In this document: in pieces, positions 6,543 to 8,178 of the stretch | How positions within the stretch are numbered: position 1 is the stretch's first letter | How the letters are laid out: the number at the start of each line of letters is the position of its first letter | Assembly (NCBI GenBank): GCA_018970845.1 | Contig: JAGWVO010000155.1 | Span: forward strand, 1-8,178 | DNA: 8,178 nucleotides | Direction of reading: 5' to 3' | DNA from: Planctomycetota bacterium | GTDB lineage: Bacteria > Planctomycetota > Planctomycetia > Gemmatales > Gemmataceae | Position numbers and translations under genes: made by a program | Notes under the pieces: generated by a model | The model's input: the letters and a program-made list of their open reading frames with translations, nothing else | The model's database searches: none | What the model was told of the DNA's origin: nothing

Positions 6543-6549
6543 TAGCGCC

Positions 6550-8178
6550 ATGAGTCAAGCGGGAAACCGGCGGGCGAATTCGCCCAAAAAGGTTCCTCTA
6601 AGAGCCGATTGGCTCAGCCAGGCCATCGGCAAGATGGGCGCCATCACGCGCATCCTCACCGAGGGCACGCCCCGGCAACCGTGGCAGCGTCGTCCCCTGT
6701 TGATTGAGCAGTTTGAACCTCGCGAAACTCCGGCTGCGCTCATCACGGGATTCAGCGACGACACCGGAACGCTTGGCGACAGGATCACCTCGGACAGGAC
6801 CATCACCCTCACGGGCACCGCGAATGCCAACGCGCTTGTCAGGGTTTTGAACGGAACGACCGCCATCGGCAGCGTCACGGCCAGCGCCCAGGGCACCTGG
6901 TCGTTCACCACCGCCTCGCTTGCCGACGGCAGCCACGACTTCACGGCGACCGACGCGGACACCACCGAATACCTGACAGGAACTCCGTACACCCTCAGCC
7001 CCGACGGATCCAACCCCTATGTGATCAGCCAGAATCTCGGCCAGAACTGGACATTCGAGGCCGAGTACAAGATGAATTCCAACAATTTTTACGGCCTCAA
7101 CACGGTGTTTTCCTACGGGTTATACACGGATGGCGTGCTGGTTCGAACCTTGCGGGGCGATTCCCTGTTCCTCAAGGGAAACGACTTTGGCTACACCGAC
7201 TTGTTTGGCGGCGCCAACACTGGCGGCAACTTTGTTTCCGTCAAGATGACCTACACGAACGATGGGTCCAACGGCACGCTCAAGGTGTTTGCGGGCGGAG
7301 TGCTGAAGGCCACCCTATCGGTTCAAGGGAATCTCGATCCTTCCGACAAGACCATCCGAATCGGCTCGGCTCACCACGCCAACAATGAAGGTTTCGACGG
7401 CCAAGTCAGAAACATCAAGATCACCAAGGGCGCCGCGGGGGCGGCATCGCCCGTTTTCACCGTCACCGTGGATGCCTCAAGCCCCACGGCTTCCATGGGA
7501 CCCGTGGCCACGCCTCGCCAAGGCGATGTCGACTCGGTCGCCGTGGAGTTCAGCGAACCTGTGACGGGAGTTGACCTATCTGATTTTTCCTTGAAGAAAA
7601 ACGGGCAGGCCATCGCTATTTCCCAAAATGTCTCAGGCGGCCTGCCTGCCCAATATTTCAACAACATGTCCTTGTCCGGAACTCCCTCGCTCAGCCGGAC
7701 CGATTCGACGATCAACTTCAATTGGGGAGGCGGCAGTCCGGGCGCCCAGATTTATTCAGACGGGTTCAGCGCCCGCTGGGAGGGGTTCATCCTTCCGCAG
7801 TTTTCCGAGACATACACATTCATCACGGAAACTGATGATGGCGTGCGCCTTTGGGTGGATGGCAAACTTGTCGTCAACGCTTGGTGGGACATGGGCCCCA
7901 CGCGCATTTCCGGAACCATCGCCCTGACTGCCAATAAGCCTGTACCGATCAAGATGGAGTACTACGAGAATGGTGGAGGCGCGGTTGCAAGGCTGTCGTG
8001 GGCAAGCAACTCGCTAGCCGAGCAAATCGTTCCTTCCAACCGGCTGTTCGCCTCCGTGGGAGCTTCTCTCAGCGGATCCGGCAAGTCCTACACATTGTCC
8101 GGTTTGTCGAACCTCGGCTCGGGCGAAGGCGACTACAGCCTGTCGTTGGCGGCGGGCGCCGGTTCCGACGCAGCGGGA
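6550..8178 (+). CDS. Large secreted LEPR-type protein with interrupted Ig-like domains, LamG-like and PA14 modules; 3' end outside window
   Basis: I read 543 codons from ATG 6550 to the window edge without a stop. The N-terminus is basic (about 1-49), followed by RRPLLIEQFEPRETPAAL (47-64), a variant of the LEPR-type motif found at the start of large exported proteins in planctomycetes and relatives. Next comes a bacterial Ig-like domain (65-137) with SDRTITLTGTANANALVRVL and WSFTTASLADGSHDFTATD. It breaks off at about 138 into a concanavalin A/LamG-like module (about 140-293; WTFEAEYKM, IRIGSAHH, FDGQVRNIKIT), then resumes with GAAGAASPVFTVTVDASSPT (294-313). A second Ig-like domain starts with VEFSEPVTGVDLSDFSL (332-348), is interrupted at about 359 by a full PA14 domain (360-500; TDDGVRLWVDGK at 428-439, PIKMEYYENGGGAVARLSW at 466-484), and resumes with GASLSGSGKSYTLSGLSNL (504-522) and GSDAAG at the edge. 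Expected role: a cell-surface or released adhesin or glycan-binding protein. The total length and any catalytic or anchoring domain lie outside the window. ATG 6436 would add 38 residues. Confidence 0.85.
   Translation, partial: MSQAGNRRANSPKKVPLRADWLSQAIGKMGAITRILTEGTPRQPWQRRPLLIEQFEPRETPAALITGFSDDTGTLGDRITSDRTITLTGTANANALVRVLNGTTAIGSVTASAQGTWSFTTASLADGSHDFTATDADTTEYLTGTPYTLSPDGSNPYVISQNLGQNWTFEAEYKMNSNNFYGLNTVFSYGLYTDGVLVRTLRGDSLFLKGNDFGYTDLFGGANTGGNFVSVKMTYTNDGSNGTLKVFAGGVLKATLSVQGNLDPSDKTIRIGSAHHANNEGFDGQVRNIKITKGAAGAASPVFTVTVDASSPTASMGPVATPRQGDVDSVAVEFSEPVTGVDLSDFSLKKNGQAIAISQNVSGGLPAQYFNNMSLSGTPSLSRTDSTINFNWGGGSPGAQIYSDGFSARWEGFILPQFSETYTFITETDDGVRLWVDGKLVVNAWWDMGPTRISGTIALTANKPVPIKMEYYENGGGAVARLSWASNSLAEQIVPSNRLFASVGASLSGSGKSYTLSGLSNLGSGEGDYSLSLAAGAGSDAAG

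Larger units (their letters stand above)
6304..6549 (+). other. Intergenic region / possible leader of the LEPR-type gene
   Basis: This is a 246-base gap of mixed composition. No strong intrinsic terminator for the enolase-hydrolase pair is visible: a TTTCAG/CTGAAA stem (6358-6363 with 6377-6382) lacks a T-run. The frame of the following gene is open back to 6343, with an in-frame ATG at 6436 and GTGs at 6454 and 6523 as alternative starts. Promoter elements could not be assigned with confidence. Confidence 0.55.

Noticed and set aside
6555..7013. A 152-codon minus-strand open frame opposite the LEPR-type gene
   Set aside because: The plus frame has clear Ig-like and LEPR-type motifs; the minus frame looks like a Val/Ser/Pro-rich shadow.
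7631..8075. Near-identical words TCTCAGGCGG (7631-7640) and TCTCAGCGG (8067-8075) flanking the PA14 insert as a target-site duplication
   Set aside because: The match is short, contains an indel, and encodes Ser-Gly linker residues common in these repeats; it does not show mobile insertion.

Overview
The window looks like a GC-rich chromosome segment from a bacterium of the Planctomycetes-Verrucomicrobia group. The main evidence is a Planctomycete-type cytochrome/DUF1549/DUF1553 protein followed directly by a DUF1501 protein, a pair very abundant in that group. A large surface-type protein with an LEPR-like N-terminal motif and bacterial Ig-like, concanavalin-like and PA14 modules supports this. 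The sequence does not allow a call below that level.

Layout. (1) Bases 1-3902, minus strand: a two-gene operon. The first gene (3902-1224) encodes an 892-residue exported protein with two CxxCH haem motifs, DUF1549, a discoidin-like domain and DUF1553. Nine bases after its stop codon, with a ribosome-binding site overlapping that stop, comes a DUF1501 protein with a Tat-like signal; the window edge cuts off its C-terminus. (2) Bases 3903-4325: a divergent intergenic region with a good minus-strand promoter candidate, a perfect 32-base palindrome, two hairpins that compete for the same bases, a longer-range stem and an AT-rich inverted repeat. (3) Bases 4326-6303, plus strand: an overlapping pair, an enolase-superfamily (muconate-lactonizing/dipeptide-epimerase-like) enzyme and an alpha/beta hydrolase. 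The coding regions overlap by 8 bases, so they are probably translationally coupled and may act on related substrates. (4) Bases 6304-6549: a non-coding gap or leader. (5) Bases 6550-8178 and beyond, plus strand: the first 543 codons of a large secreted, adhesin-like protein.

The most unusual signal is in that last gene. Two consecutive Ig-like domains each appear to be split by a complete carbohydrate-binding-type module: a concanavalin/LamG-like domain in the first and a PA14 domain in the second. The two halves of each Ig-like domain resume on the far side of the insert. The second point of interest is the palindrome and hairpin-rich divergent intergenic region. I saw no tRNA, rRNA, CRISPR array, transposase or prophage gene. 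Most other long open frames are antisense shadows of high-GC genes.
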